Positions 49,869 through 62,912 of a stretch of DNA of 64,000 nt are shown here, piece after piece. Both the position numbers and the translations under genes were made by a program. The number at the start of each line of letters is the position of its first letter. The first letter of the stretch is position 1. The stretch is taken from assembly GCA_029962745.1 (NCBI GenBank), contig CM057154.1:3094590-3158589 (forward strand), given 5' to 3'. The stretch comes from Echinometra lucunter (taxonomy: Eukaryota > Echinodermata > Echinoidea > Camarodonta > Echinometridae). A model generated the notes under the pieces. The model searched no databases and was not told the origin of the DNA. It was given only the letters and a program-made list of their open reading frames with translations.

Positions 49869-50899
49869 TAATATATCCTGTACATGTAAGATGAGAAGAT
49901 GAAGATACAATCTCGATCCCTGGCTTTTATTTTCCCTTCCTCTGTCTGGTATCCATAAGAGTACCTTTATTAAAGTCTATCCATCATATTAATTTCATAG
50001 AATCCAGGGCAGAAAGAGTAATAAACCATCAAGGCTAATTTAAACAGAGGCAAACATCTGAGCGATGACAAATATGATTTCACTGCTGCACAAAATCAAT
50101 TAACCTTGACAATGAATTGCTACATGTACATGTAGCTCTGCAAGTGCATGTTGATGTTAATGACTGACATGAATATGAGTAGGTAGAAGCATTGATATGC
50201 TTGGAGGTTGGTCGATTGGTGTTGCTGCATTAGTAGAGACACAAGATGAAGGTACTGTACATGTAAGCTGAAGGGAATGACTAATACCCTTGGGCATCAC
50301 CATTTCATTTGTTTCAATTATAACCAAAGGGGATGCACAGGGATGCTTGCCGGCATTTTGCAGGCACAAACCTTTGTCAGTCGGAACACAAGTGTCTGAA
50401 CTACGACACCAACTGAGTTCTATGGAGGCCCTGTACTATAATAGCTGCTCCTAACACAGCCAGAGACTGGCAAACTAGGCTTTACTCAAGGCATTATAGA
50501 ATTATGCATTCTTGGATATTCTTCAAAACCAGAATGAAAACTAAAAAAATCTGACAGAGGAAGCATTGTAGGTAAAAGGGAACCTTGACTTTCTCTTCCT
50601 ATGTTTCAACATGATCAAAACACAATACGATTAAGTCTTTCCTTTTTTTTTTCCTTCTGTTTTGTTGTTGGCACCATTTTGTTTTTGTTTGTTCTCTTAC
50701 TTGAAAGGAATATACCTCTCTGACAGAGTCTGATCATATAAACAACGGTTGTCATATTATCATGATATTTCTCATGAATTTCAACCTTAAGCATTTCTTT
50801 AAGTAAACTCAGGCATCTAAGGCTGGACATGGTAAATTGCTATCCTAAGGGGCCTATCAGTATCTAAGATACATGTCAGCACACTGTCCATCAAACACA

Positions 50900-51780
50900 G
50901 GTGTGGGGGAAATCACTTACTCATACTTGACGGGAGTCGGGTGTCGATGCAGTGGGAGTGGAGAATGGAGGTGATGCGATCCCTGCTACCAGGAGGAGTG
51001 AGCATCACACCGTCACAGGTACAAAGGAAATCACTTACTCATACCTGAAGAAGATAGGGGGTGATGCGATCCCTGCTACCAGGAGAAGTGAGCATTATAC
51101 CATCACAGGTACAAAGGAAATCACTTTCCTCATATACCTGAAGGGAATAGGGGGTGATGCGATCCCTGCTACCAAGAGAAGTGAGCATTACATCGTCACA
51201 GGTACAAAGAAAATCACTTACTCATACCTGAAGAGGATAGGGGGTGATGCGATCCCTGCAACCAGGAGAAGTGAGCATTACACCATCACAGGTACAAAGG
51301 AAATCACTTTCCTCATACCTGAAGAGGATAAGGGGTGATGCGATCCCTGCTACCAGGAGGAGTGAGCATTATACCGTCACAGGTACAAAAGAAATCACTT
51401 TCCTCATACCTGAAGATAGGGGGTGATGCGATCCCTGCTACCAGAAGAAGTGAGCATTATACCATCACAGGTACAAAGGAAATCACTTACTCATACCTGA
51501 AGAGGATAGGGTGTCACCATGGTAATGAAGAATGTAGATGATGTGGTCAATGCTATCAAGGGAAGCATCACTGAGCAATCAAGCAGATGTCTTAGATGTA
51601 CAACCTCCCCTCCCTACTATGTATTCCTCTTGACACCCCCCCCCCCCCAAATGTGTGAATGAAGGAAATTTCTTACTCATACCTTAAAGGATAGGGTATC
51701 CCCACCAGAGTAATGGAAAATGGACATGATGCAGTCATTATTACCAGGAAGAGAAGCATCATGCATTACAGCTACCCACT
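50900..51780. repeat. ~90-bp minisatellite, 6 good and several decayed units
   Basis: GTGATGCGATCCCTGC recurs at 50971, 51061, 51154, 51244, 51335 and 51423, periods 88-93. Diverged units continue to about 51780 ('cttactcatacc' words). Several units contain 'ggtatgagtaagtg' on the minus strand, which mimics a splice donor. Confidence 0.92.
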
Positions 51781-52010
51781 GATTCCCTTCTTAAGGCCCT
51801 CCCTCCTCCCCCCCCCCTCCCCCCATAAACAAAATCTTGTTTAACCCTATCATTTCCACTAAGTACTTAATGCATTGTTTGTTTCAATATTGTGATTAGT
51901 GAAGAATAAAAAAAAAAGGAGAGAATAAAATGCAACAATTACCACATGTACATGTAGATACATTTGGTGAAGGTGCGGCAAAAACTCTCTAAAATATTTC
52001 ATGAAAATCA

Positions 52011-52495
52011 GGGCCAGTATTCAATTCAATACTGGGAATAAGTAAAACTATAAGTATAAGTATAAGTATTTTACTTGGCTAAGAAATTTGCTTAAGTCAT
52101 ATTCAATTCAATACTTTGAATTTTACTTTAGTAAGCCAACTTTAAGCCAAAATTCTTACTGATAAGCATTGTGACGTCATATTTTCATTGCGCAATTAAC
52201 ATGTTGCATCAAATACACTTAATACGCTATGATATAATTCTACGCTATGATATAATTCTGCGCAGCTCATGATGGCTGCATATAAAAACCTATGCCTGCC
52301 AATCAAGGCCTCCAAAATAATTGGCTTAAGTCTCCAAGGTACATGTGTAGGTGTCTTTAGATATAGAGTAAAATACTTAGCCAAAATATTGAATTGAATA
52401 CCAAATTTGGCTATTAGTACTCTATCTAAGTGAAAAACTAAGTAAAAAACTCATATTTCTGACTTACATGTAGGTATTGAATTGAATACCGGCCC
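52011..52495. repeat. Inverted-repeat element, ~485 bp
   Basis: Ends GGGCCAGTATTCAATTCAAT and the inverse 'attgaattgaataccggccc'. A second 'attcaattcaatac'/'attgaattgaatac' pair lies just inside. The interior includes repeated 'aagtata' and 'ttacttggct' words. No coding frame. Confidence 0.7.
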
Positions 52496-52984
52496 AGTTT
52501 CACACCAAGAAGCTTTAGTGACTCGTACAATTTGTGCTGATTCAGTAGACATTACAAAAGAAATGGGATCAAGACCTATACTGAATAACAATATGTGCAT
52601 CAGTATCATGAAAGGTACTATACAGTGTACCAAATCAAAGCAAGAGATACGTCAAAGATGTGCTGACGTACAATTGTACATTGTTTGCCTCCCACATGAA
52701 TCTAACTTTACAAGAGAGACATTAAATATCACATGCATTGTTATGGTAACATCTAACTGATTATTTGGAAACATGACTCATTTTCTTGTATTCTTAGTGA
52801 TGACTGTTTAGTTCAATCACATTCAGATAAGAGCACAATGATATGAGAGTGCAGTTGATACAACAGATGTGATGACCTGAATTCCTTTCCACCTATTCAG
52901 CCTCTGCCTGGATATCGAAAGTAAATGATTACACATCCGCATCCACTCCATCCCACTTGACCTTACACCAGCAGTATGTCTCCA

Positions 52985-53445
52985 CAGTGGTGAATTGCCA
53001 CTTGGTCTAATGCCCGCTTGGTCTCATCCCACATGGTCTAATCCCATTTCATCTACAACCAGTATAACCATTTGGTCTAATCACCACTTAGCCCATTTAC
53101 CATTTTGTCTATTTTCCAGTTAGGCCATACTCATTTCGTCAAATACCCACTTGGTCTAACACCACTTAGTCTATCTAATTAGACAAACTGGTAATAGACC
53201 AGATGGTCATTAGACAAAATGAGGAAAACTTAAGTAGACGAAGTGGCAATTAGACCATTGATCATTAGACAAAATGACAATAAGCCCAAGTGGGTATTAG
53301 ACCAAGTGATGATTGGACCAAATGGCAATTAGACCAAATTGATAGTAGACCACATGGGTTTAGCTATAGTGGTGTTAGACGATCTGGGAATTGGACCAAA
53401 ATGTACATGTATTAGACCAAGGGGCTATAAACCACTTGGTTGTCT
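52985..53445. repeat. Fold-back array of short ~16-bp units
   Basis: The left half repeats words like CACTTGGTCTAATNCCCA; the right half repeats the complement (TTAGACCAAATGGNAA). The halves mirror around about 53185 ('tctaattaga'). Both a degenerate tandem array and a long imperfect inverted repeat. Confidence 0.8.
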
Positions 53446-54240
53446 CCTACACCATGAAAAATATGGTGAACTAGAACATCAGGGTGAAAAGGTCAAAAAC
53501 AAGAAATAAATGCATTCTTGAAATAACTTTTCCCTTCCAAAGAATCACAGAGCCCCATTTAAATACTCATGATGAACAGAAATGAGTATAAGTGTTGACT
53601 GTGAATCCTTCCTAGAAAATAAACTACCAGTACACACAACGTATGTCAAAAACACTTATCACATTTATGGTCCGACAAATACATAAATTTCTTCTGCGTT
53701 TCTTCATATCTGAATGTGCAGCTGACATGCCGGTTAATTGCCAAGCCTGGTTATAAATTGAAGAAATGTACATAATTTTAGAAAGTCAACCAAAACTTTT
53801 CAAGATTGATTATGTCCATTTGTCTTCATAATACACTGAGGCCTTACCAGAGTGTATGATGATGTATCATTACCAATTAGTTTTATATGAGGTTCCTTCT
53901 AAATGAATGAGAATGCTCAAAAATCCAGCTTCTCTAAACATTCATACATACATGTACATGTATGTGTTAATGAGTTTTTCATTGTACTCAAATTACGTGT
54001 GGTGCTGTAACGTCCTCCCAAACACTCAAAATGTCAATAATGACTCAAGTTTGATCAAGACAGTAAATATAAGAACTACTGAAAGAAGAAAAGTCAATAT
54101 GGGTGGGTTGGGCCTTAACAAAGCTTGTATTTCACTTTGAACGGGATAAATGAATGACATCTAAACTGTATCTCACCTATCATGGAAAGAATTATTTCAA
54201 GAGCCACTTGCTTTATCTTTATTACTACATGTATTATTTA

Positions 54241-55022
54241 TAGGCCTGAGTTGGTTCGGTCGGTCCACCGGTGCCCGACCCGTGCTGCTGGGCACCAGTG
54301 CAATTATCTACACACCGGAGGATCGATGAAATAAAGAAATACATAAGAAAATCAGTGTCAAAAGACTTTGAAATTTAACCAAATTAGGCACTAAAAATTT
54401 TATTGCTATCAAAACTTTCACACAATATGAAATTTCAAACCTTAAATCAATGAAATGGAACTACGGAAGTAAGATTAGCATGCAGGGTTTCTTCATTTTC
54501 CTGCTTCAATTTATCGGCGTTTACGATATCGTTCAGTTCTGTAGGCCGTCATATTGTTTACTTGTACATAAGATCCCTACACCTTGAGCACATTAGTTGT
54601 GTGGAATTGGCGCATTATAAATACCCTGTATTATTATTATTATTCCCCTCAAGCTGGCGCTATTCAATATAGCACCATATCTTAGGGCCAAAGCGTAGTG
54701 ATCTCATTTACAAGTAAACAATATGGCGGCCTAAAAAACTTAACGATATCGTAAATGCTGATAACTTCAAGAAAGAAAATGAAGAAACCATGCACGCTAA
54801 TCTTACTTTTGCAACTCCATTTCATTGATTTAAGGTTTGAAATTTAATATTGTGTGAAAGTTTTAATGGAAATAAAATTTTTAGTGCCTAATTTGGTTAA
54901 ATTTCAAAGTATTTTGAGTGACACTGTGATTGTCTTATGTATTTCATCGATCCACCGGTCTCCGACGGGAAAAACACCGGCAGGCACCAGTGACAAAAAT
55001 AACCGCGAAGACTCAGCCCTAA
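54241..55022. repeat. Very long fold-back element, ~330-bp arms
   Basis: The left arm from 'taggcctgagttggttcgg' pairs with the right arm ending 'gaagactcagccctaatta'. Matching blocks include 'ggatcgatgaaat', 'ttaaccaaattaggcac', 'aatcaatgaaatgga', 'cgatatcgtt' and 'ccgtcatattgtttact'. The ~130-bp centre ends in 'ggcgcattataaatac' and (ATT)n. Confidence 0.8.
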
Positions 55023-56749
55023 TTATTTATGACATCAGTCATAATTTTATGAGCAGTACAAGTAGATTAAAAGTAAAAGTATCATGTTAACAATGAGCAT
55101 ATCAATTACTCCACTTAAGTTCTCCATAATTATACTCACATTATCAAGAATGCCGACTTTATCAACATAACATAAGTTGATCGAAATCCCAAGAAATTTA
55201 AATCAGAGCATACATGTTTCCTCGTGACACTGACAAAGGTTTGTACACAAATACACATGACAAAATGTACACCACCAAATATGCAGTCCTTGATGGGTGC
55301 ATGATAATACCAGTCCTACAAATACTACAGGCCTTTGCAGTGTATAGTCACAGACACAGCATAAGTGGATGAAATATCGTGTTTAATTTTTCACGCCCAC
55401 CCACCAAAACGAGCAAATAGAAGCCTCCAATGTAGCAGACAGTGGATGTATTGACACGATACTATGACATGTCCTCCGAAAGAAACCGAATCAAGGAAAT
55501 CCTGCCACCATAACAACACCCTCCCCAATGTTTTTGATTCTCTTGTAATAACAAGGATCTAGATCAAACGTAAACCTTCCCCTCTGCCTTGCCTCTTTTT
55601 TTTTTAGCTGTCACCCACAACCAATAAGAACATGAAAGCATGTACAAGTATCAATCATCCGGGAGTGTTTCTTGTGGGGAAAGGTTAACCCCATCTTGCT
55701 GGTAGGGAATGTGATACTTGTATCAATACTTCAGGAAAAAAAGGGAATTTGCCTCAGGTAGGCTTACATGTACATGTAGCATATATGGCCACGTCAACTA
55801 TGTAAATACAGACCTACTGCATAAAACTTACACAAAATGCCGTTTCTTAAAAGGAGTAGTTTTAATGTGCGAAAAAGCGATATAGGGGGATGGGGTGATC
55901 TAGAGCCCCCCCCCCCCCCCTTCTAATGCCATCTCACTGAGATCCAGATTATAGCACCAGAAAATTTTGCAAGGAGTCATATGTTGTTTTGGATACCAAA
56001 ATACATGGAGAATAAGTGGTTTGTGAGGCTCAGGTACGTGTACACTGTAATACTGTGGCCTAAAGGTCAAATGCTCATCAGAGCGATAATGATAGTATGT
56101 CGACCTTCACAATATACACATGAATAAGCAGCGTATGTTTGTAAACATACAACAATACATGTAGACAAAACATTGTGCATCCACTGGCAAGGATACATGT
56201 GCACTGTGGGGCTAAACTAACAGATGAAGAGACCTTGCACACACCGATTCTAATGCTTCCAACCAGTGCTTACCGAAGAAGACGTATGAAGAAGCCTACG
56301 GATATGGCAAATATATTCCACAATGAGAGATGAATAAATCCTTGCAGTGAGTGTGACACAGCAGGTTATAGCAACAATAATATTCCACTGCCGTGAAATG
56401 CACAGAGACGGAGCACTGAGCGTTTGAGATGACTTGGTTACCACACGCAGCATCTGCTAGCGACCTCCAGCTTGGGTATCGCTCAGGAGATAAAGCGAGT
56501 GAAAAGAGGCGAGGAGCGGACTGAGTGAGTGAGTGAGTGAGAAAGCATCACATGTGACGAGGCCTTTGCCCATATATGAGCATGCTCCCTGCCCTGCTGA
56601 CTGCCTCTCCCAATCATCACGGCAACCGCATCATCCTCATCAGCATCACATGGGTGCACTCACTGGTCTCTGGTGTGTAGCGACACATCTGTTCTCTGGT
56701 CCATGGATATCATGTGTGCTTGAATGGTTTAAACAGGCAAGGGGAGGGG

Positions 56750-57190
56750 GCAGAGGGAGGTACATGTTCGAAGGGACAGTGGCAGGGCAGGGCAGGGACA
56801 GGGGAAAAAAGGAAGGGAGAACGAGGAATAGAGAGATTTGGTACGGGAAAGGGGGCAGGGAGAGGGAAGGGGAGTACAAGAGTACATGTACAGAGTAAAA
56901 CTAAAATGAAGGGAGAGTTAAACAGATGAGGGGTAACTAACAGAGGGATGGGAAAAATTGATGGGGGGGGGTTATCCAGAGATCGATATAAATATTCACA
57001 AGGGACAGGAAGGTTTGGGACATAACTACTTGTAGTATCCTTTTAGGGTATATCAATATACCAAAATGAAACCATACCCATTAGGTTAAGGAAAAAAGCT
57101 GAAAAGGAAGAGAAGAAAAGACAAGATGGAACAGAATAGGAAGAAAGAGAAAAGGAGAAGAGTGTTGTGGAGAAGTAGAGGAGAAACTGG
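56750..57190. repeat. Purine-rich simple sequence
   Basis: Long plus-strand purine stretches (aggg/gaaa words) at about 56740-56930 and 57080-57185. No gene; the apparent open frames are low complexity. Confidence 0.6.
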
Positions 57191-58670
57191 TTTGGAACTT
57201 TGGATGCAGCTGACTTCACTACTGACTGTTCTTCTTCAATCTACATAGTCTCTCCACTTTGCAACCTGGCAAAAAGACATAAAATGCCAAGAACTGTTTT
57301 ATCATTGAAGATTTTGAGGAGACAGAAAAAAAAAAGAGTAAAGAGGTAAAAGATGTCAAGGTTCAGTGAGGGAAATTCCCAGCATTCTCCATCATATCAC
57401 CTTGGTAACAATACCATACAATATCCAATCAAGAAGTGCCATGATGACGGATCCCAATTACAGAGAGCAAATTGTCACAGCTGCCAACAGACTGAAAACT
57501 TCATTAAGTGGATGGAAAAAAGGCAAAGGGGTAGGGTGGGTCTTGCAACAGGAAGATGAAATTGCTCTTGGCTGACAGTAGTGACAGAAGGGCAAAAATA
57601 TGGGTTAAGACATTAAATTCTTTGTAGTACTTGTTATCTGCTCTCTGACATTTATGTGATGGATCGGTTTTAGATAAAAATGTGTAATGGAGAGTTTTAT
57701 ATGCAGTACATGTATATGAAGATATTTTCAGATCTACAGAGACTGAACTATTTATATCTAGGTTTTACAGTTTGTAATTTACATACACATGTACCTTTTA
57801 TGAAAAGCAAACTGTTCATATCACAAACAAGCATGAATTCAATTTATGCAGCCTACATGAACATTGCTCCTGTATTAAAATGCTTAACTTTGGATCTGGA
57901 AGGTTAAAAAATACCTCTTCATAAAATATCAATAACATATTTTTCAATGACCCCCCCCCCCCCAAAAAAAAAGGGGGAGAATACCTATTCCCTTGACCAG
58001 AAATAAAGTGTTCCTTCCTTTAACTTGTGGCTACAATTCTGAATTGACCCAAGGAAACATCCCTGGTAGACCTGAATGCAGAGAATGCCCCTCAGAAGTC
58101 CAATCTCTTTTGATGCAATGAGGGCAGTCTGGCTAGCTAGATATGACTTGCCTTCTAATAAGATTTTCAATACACTGAACATTCCAGTGTGTCTGTGGGC
58201 CTTCCTGACTGACTGATACCATTTTCATATTCACTGCCACAAGGCTATTCCGTCGCGACTTACAGATGCCAACTCAATCCACATCTAAAACTATGCTACC
58301 TTTCATACAGCAGCTAGAGTGTGTAACATCTGCTACATGTATGTGTGATTGTTTGGGCACCCTTCCATCAAGACATTACTTCAAACCCTGTACAGAATTG
58401 GCTACACATAAGTGCCCGATCTTCCCCTTTCCATAATCTTTGACAGTACCACCTAAAATCCTACATTATCTGATGCTTTTCCCACTACCTGGTCATAAAA
58501 TATACAGCAAACCCACAGAGAGCATCTCTTAATCCACATTAAGTTGTGCGGATAATGTTTATATCACAAGGACTCGTACACCAATCAGGATTTATACTGC
58601 ATTTATGCAGAGCTCTCTTCCCGCTATCAGCAACGGAGCAGCTCCAGAGCTGCTACGGGACGTTGTTTGA

Positions 58671-58794
58671 ATGCGCCATCCTTTTATAAAACTACAACGG
58701 AGTAACACTGTCTTCTCTCAACATCGCATCAAATGCACCGTCCTTTTATAAAACTACAACGGAGTAACACTGTCTTGTCTCAACATCGCATAAA
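58671..58794. repeat. Two tandem copies of 62 bp
   Basis: ATGCRCCRTCCTTTTATAAA begins at 58671 and at 58733; the rest ('actacaacggagtaacactg', 'ctcaacatcgcat') is almost identical. Confidence 0.9.
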
Positions 58795-58808
58795 ACTAAA
58801 ACACTGAT

Positions 58809-59581
58809 CCCCTACATAATGTTGTAACCCGCAAGTGAAAACCCGAACCGTACCGTCCCGTATAATCCAATAATTTGCAAGCGGGACCCGCTGACCCGTC
58901 GGGTTTTAACCCCCAAGTCAATTTATCTTTGAAAAATGAAAATTATTTTTGCAATCCCCACACTATACAGGCTCAAATCAGGAAAATATATGCCAACTAC
59001 TAACCTAGCCTAGAGTGAACTGAATTTACTTACAATTTGCAAATTCGCCTTTTATTCCGGAGAGAATGTTTTTTGGGGGTGACTTTGTACCACGAAATGG
59101 GTCCGCTGTGATCTCGAAATTGAAAGCATTACGCCCATCTAAACAAGATCCCGTCTCACGTAAGAAATGCTTCATTTCGATATCACAAGTAAATCCGTGC
59201 GCACACGATAATACGACGTATGTACCGTAAGTTTTAATTTCGCGCGCGCACTTTGGCCGCATCGATAGCTGCTATCGATATCTATTTTTATTTGTTGTTA
59301 GATTCCGGTCATCCCAGCTCGCTAATTTCTGATCTATTCTATCTCTTGTGTTTTTGCCGTACACCTTTTCTGCCATATTTTACTTATTGTTTGGGAAGGT
59401 TTGTAATTTATTTTATATTCATTTTTAATGTTTTTATTATGTGTCGTTACTTCTCCCTTTTTTCGTATGACGGTCTGCGGGTTTGAGAATGAACTCGGCC
59501 CGGCCCGCAGCCCGTGATCGGGGGCATACCGGCAGGTTAACCCGTACCGCAACGGGTGCGGGTTACAACATTACCCCTACA
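58809..59581. mobile_element. hAT-like non-autonomous transposon with 8-bp target duplication
   Basis: Terminal TAATGTTGTAACCCGCA (58817 on) and GCGGGTTACAACATTA (to 59573) are inverted repeats. CCCCTACA is directly repeated outside them at 58809-58816 and 59574-59581. An exact 8-bp target duplication is the hAT hallmark. The 757-bp body is non-coding, with extra 'acccg'/'cgggt' pairs and the hairpin ATCGATAGC-t-GCTATCGAT near 59261-59279. Perfect duplication suggests a fairly recent insertion. Confidence 0.85.
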
Positions 59582-59765
59582 TAGCTTCAGCTCCGTAGCT
59601 AATAGGTTCCAAACGTCACTCACTGTGAATACGTCCCGTTGCAGCTCCAGGTTACTTAAAGCACATGTCTTTGTTATACCGAAGGTCGTGCTCATTATTT
59701 TCGGAACTTGGGGTCACCGGCAGGGTCTGAACCAGTCACATGGTTTACTGCAGAGTGACCCCAAT

Positions 59766-59876
59766 TCAGTATGAATACGCAGATAAAATTTGATGCATTG
59801 CAATAACAGAGAATCTTGCTTACTGTGGATACGTTTAATACAGGTTTACGCTCCGTATCAATCTCGTAGTAAATTT
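59766..59876. repeat. ~110-bp repeat, inverted copy at 60523-60635
   Basis: 'ctccgtatcaatctcgtagt' and 'cttgcttactgtggat' are found as complements ('actacgagattgatacgga', 'atccacagtaagcaag') at 60523-60635. The 60.5-kb copy carries a small insertion ('tggccatcctg'). Confidence 0.8.
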
Positions 59877-60083
59877 GAAACCCAGTATGAATGCAGTATA
59901 AGTCTGGACTTAACCCATTTTGTGAAGTAGGTTGAAAAGTCCTAACTAAGAGCAGATCGAATAATGCTGATGCTGATACAGATAACAATTAGCTGTAGAA
60001 GTCTGGACAAGTCCAGGCTAAGCAGGTGTCTACCAATAATACGAAATGGGTATGACTGTCATTTACTGACAACAAAATGTTCA

Positions 60084-60160
60084 TCTCCCATACTCCCACA
60101 CACGCACAAATGTTCATCTCCCCGACTCCACACACGCACAAATGTTCATCCCCCACACAT
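60084..60160. repeat. Three tandem ~32-bp units
   Basis: The words 'tgttcatctccc' and 'cacacacgcacaaa' alternate three times. Short local tandem repeat. Confidence 0.7.
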
Positions 60161-60522
60161 ACTCTCTCTGTCAGAATCACTAAAACTGTGTCATGTACAG
60201 TCTCTATCCAAGCTGAAAATCTCACTTCCAGAATGTCATCTCATTAGTTGAGATGAACTCCATCAACAGTAACAAAGCCAGTTGTGGAAGATACTTTATC
60301 AAAGAAGGGTGCATGGCTGTGTCCAAGGGCAGTATGGAGGGCTGGAGGGGGGGGGGGGCTGTAGACCAGTTTTTAACCTCGTTTGCAAAGTGGAAATATG
60401 TGAACAAAGAACTTTCGAGGAGGGCTACATGTAACATGACAGCAAAATTTGATCAGACTACCCCTCCCCCCCATGGCATATAGTCTTGCCATGCCTCTTC
60501 CAATGCCACCATGCCAACATCA

Positions 60523-60635
60523 AGTAAATTTACTACGAGATTGATACGGAGTGGCCATCCTGTCGTAAACCTGTATTAAATGCATCCACAGTAAGCAAGT
60601 TTCTCTGTTATTGCAATGCGTCAAATTTTATAAGA
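60523..60635. repeat. Inverted copy of 59766-59876
   Basis: Reverse complement of that segment over roughly 110 bp, including 'actacgagattgatacgga' and 'gtaaacctgtattaaa'. Confidence 0.8.
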
Positions 60636-62433
60636 AACTTTTATCTGGTTTCTTATGACCTCGATTAATCAATGCCATATCGTGAAACACCAGCCCAGTG
60701 ATGTATTGGGCACGCTTCTCACCACCTCTCTCTACTTCTATTTTTAGCCTGATATGATAAAAGTTTCTTCATCCTCTATACAGCATTTATATCAAATAAA
60801 CATAATAATTGCTGGTATTTTTCATTCATACCTGAGTAAACAGAATTTAAAATGACAAGTGCAACTCAAACGGATAAGAACACACCATGTTCATGCTAAC
60901 CAACTAACTCCACTTGGCCTCTTCCGTGTCATATCCAAAGCTGACAGCTTGCCAGAACACGAGACATTTATGATTGGAATAACAACTGACAAACACGTGG
61001 GAGTTGAGTCTGGTACGTAATGAATGAGGAAGACAGCTCATTACAAAGCATTATTATTTTCTACAGAGATACAATGCTGCCAACACATGTATGAATCTCA
61101 TATCTTCTAACAATATGCTTCTCTAGACGACTGAGCATTACTAGAGCGATACACCTGTTATTATCAAAGCTGGTATTCATCGGGGAAGTACATAATGAAC
61201 TTGACATTTATGAGTCATCGATGTGTGCCCCAGCCCTCCCATCCCCCGAATAAACAAAATAAACTGTACTCCCTGTAATGAAGAAAATGATCATGGTTAA
61301 TCAAAAATACACGAATACTGCAGGAGAGAATTAGGTTTTTATAAAAGCAATCTGACCTTTGATCCCTAATTAAAATAAAAAAGGGTTCATTTGCAATAAA
61401 TTTGTACTTGAACAGCAGAACAGTAATGAGCAACTATTTGAAGTGAACAAATCACCAAGATACATGTATTTTGCTCTGTATGGTTAAGAGGTGCACTGCC
61501 AAAAAATGAAATGAGGTTCATAATTACAAAGGTCTGTACTTCCAAAGCAACTGCATTTGCAAACCTTCAGAATTATGAACCCTATTTCATTTGCATAATC
61601 AAGAACCTTCAGAATAACAAACATTCTTAATTTTAAACAAACCTTCAGAAATACAAGCCCCCCCCCCCCAACATATACGTATACTTTGAAATACAGTACT
61701 AGTCCTAGTTCCAGACCTACATCTACATGTCATGTTATTAGCTCAGCTTCTACACCACTACACCAGGATGTAAAAGGTGTGAAAATCAATAAGTTAATGA
61801 ATACGGTCTAAGCTACTAAGGCATAAAGCACTTGTGCTTGAGTACATTGTAAGAATAGCAGAGGTTAATCTTTCTTTTGTTAGGCATTTTACAAAAATGA
61901 AGAGCCCACAGAAGGTGTGATTTACTACTCAGCATACCATGAGCTTTAGTTTTGGGGTGTTTTTTTTTACATACAAAGCTGTGATACATGTATATCAACA
62001 AGGTCTACTGAAGAGGCATAAAGGGCTTTGAACTTGAGAATAACAATGACTAATCTTTCTTTTGTTTGGGATCTATTAAAGCGAATCATTCAATCAATAG
62101 TTTGATGTTCACATTGACCTACATGTATACAGCCTATACTGCTGATTTCCAAGCTTGAAGTGACCACTTTAAAGTGTGAGTGACATGCAATTTAGAGGGC
62201 GCTATTCAGAATATCGAGAACGGACAGACAGGGCGTGTTACCCATTGAGGTTTACGGTACCTCAGCTAGGGGTGCATGTACGCATTGGCCATGTTTCCGA
62301 AAGCCGGAAGACTGCCAATGTAGACCGCAGTTTTGTTGGGGTCGTTTGGCAACGTCTTGGAATGCACTGTGGGATCTTTCTTTGGGTACTCAAACCCTGG
62401 TGTTGTCACTCTACATGTATATTCAAAGGTGTA

Positions 62434-62773
62434 ACCATGATCGTTCGGCAACCCAGAATTTGACCCCTATTTTGCGGTGTTTCAAGTACATTTTCAGGCA
62501 TTTTTACCCCTATTTGGCACAAAACAGGTACAAATTGGCCTTTTAAAAAAAACACCCCTATTTTTCACATTCCAAGTACACTTTTTGCAAACAAGGACCA
62601 GAAAAAACACCTTTTTTTTCAATTTCGAGTAGAGGTCTACAAGCTAAAAAAAAAAACCTTTTTTTTTTTCAATTTCGAGTACAAGCTCATGAAAACGACC
62701 CTTTTTTTTATCAAAACCACGAACATGCTCAAGCAAGACCCCTTTTTACGTGAAATTTCGAACGATCATGGGT
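62434..62773. repeat. Inverted-repeat-bounded element, ~340 bp, with internal ~40-bp repeats
   Basis: Ends ACCATGATCGTTCG and the inverse CGAACGATCATGGGT. The interior repeats 'tttttttcaatttcgagta' and 'acccctattt' units with T-runs. Non-coding. Confidence 0.7.
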
Positions 62774-62912
62774 ATACAAAGTCAATACAGAGTGACAACA
62801 CCGGGACAAAACTAGCGATATGTTCTGCAGATGGCATGATGTTGCTGTTGTAAGGGTATGGTTCGTAAATCCCTGTTATCAAAATGGCGGTGAGGAATCA
62901 CCCTGTCCATAA

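Larger units (their letters stand above)
58588..59912. repeat. Outer inverted-repeat element interrupted by the hAT-like insertion
   Basis: 'ggatttatactgcatttatg' near 58590 and the inverse 'atgaatgcagtataagtctgg' near 59890 bracket the tandem 62-mers and the hAT-like element. Blocks such as 'ggagctgcaacggg'-type words occur on both sides of it. Confidence 0.45.

Noticed and set aside
50915..50937. ATGA|GTAAGT on the minus strand as a minimal start exon
   Set aside because: It would give Met-Asn-Ala-Leu-Leu and lose the conserved Asp-Asp-Leu-Asp of LD1. The same words recur in each minisatellite unit, so it is a repeat by-product.
50952..51338. 128-codon open frame with repeated GGDAIPATRRSEHYT
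   Set aside because: It follows the ~90-bp minisatellite. The frame breaks where the period is 88 or 91, and no gene signals surround it.
56284..56453. Donor-like CTTCTTCG|GTAAGC on the minus strand as end of the paxillin start exon
   Set aside because: Read in the phase needed by the LD1 exon, it has an in-frame TAG a few codons upstream and no ATG after it, and does not encode Met-Asp-Asp-Leu.
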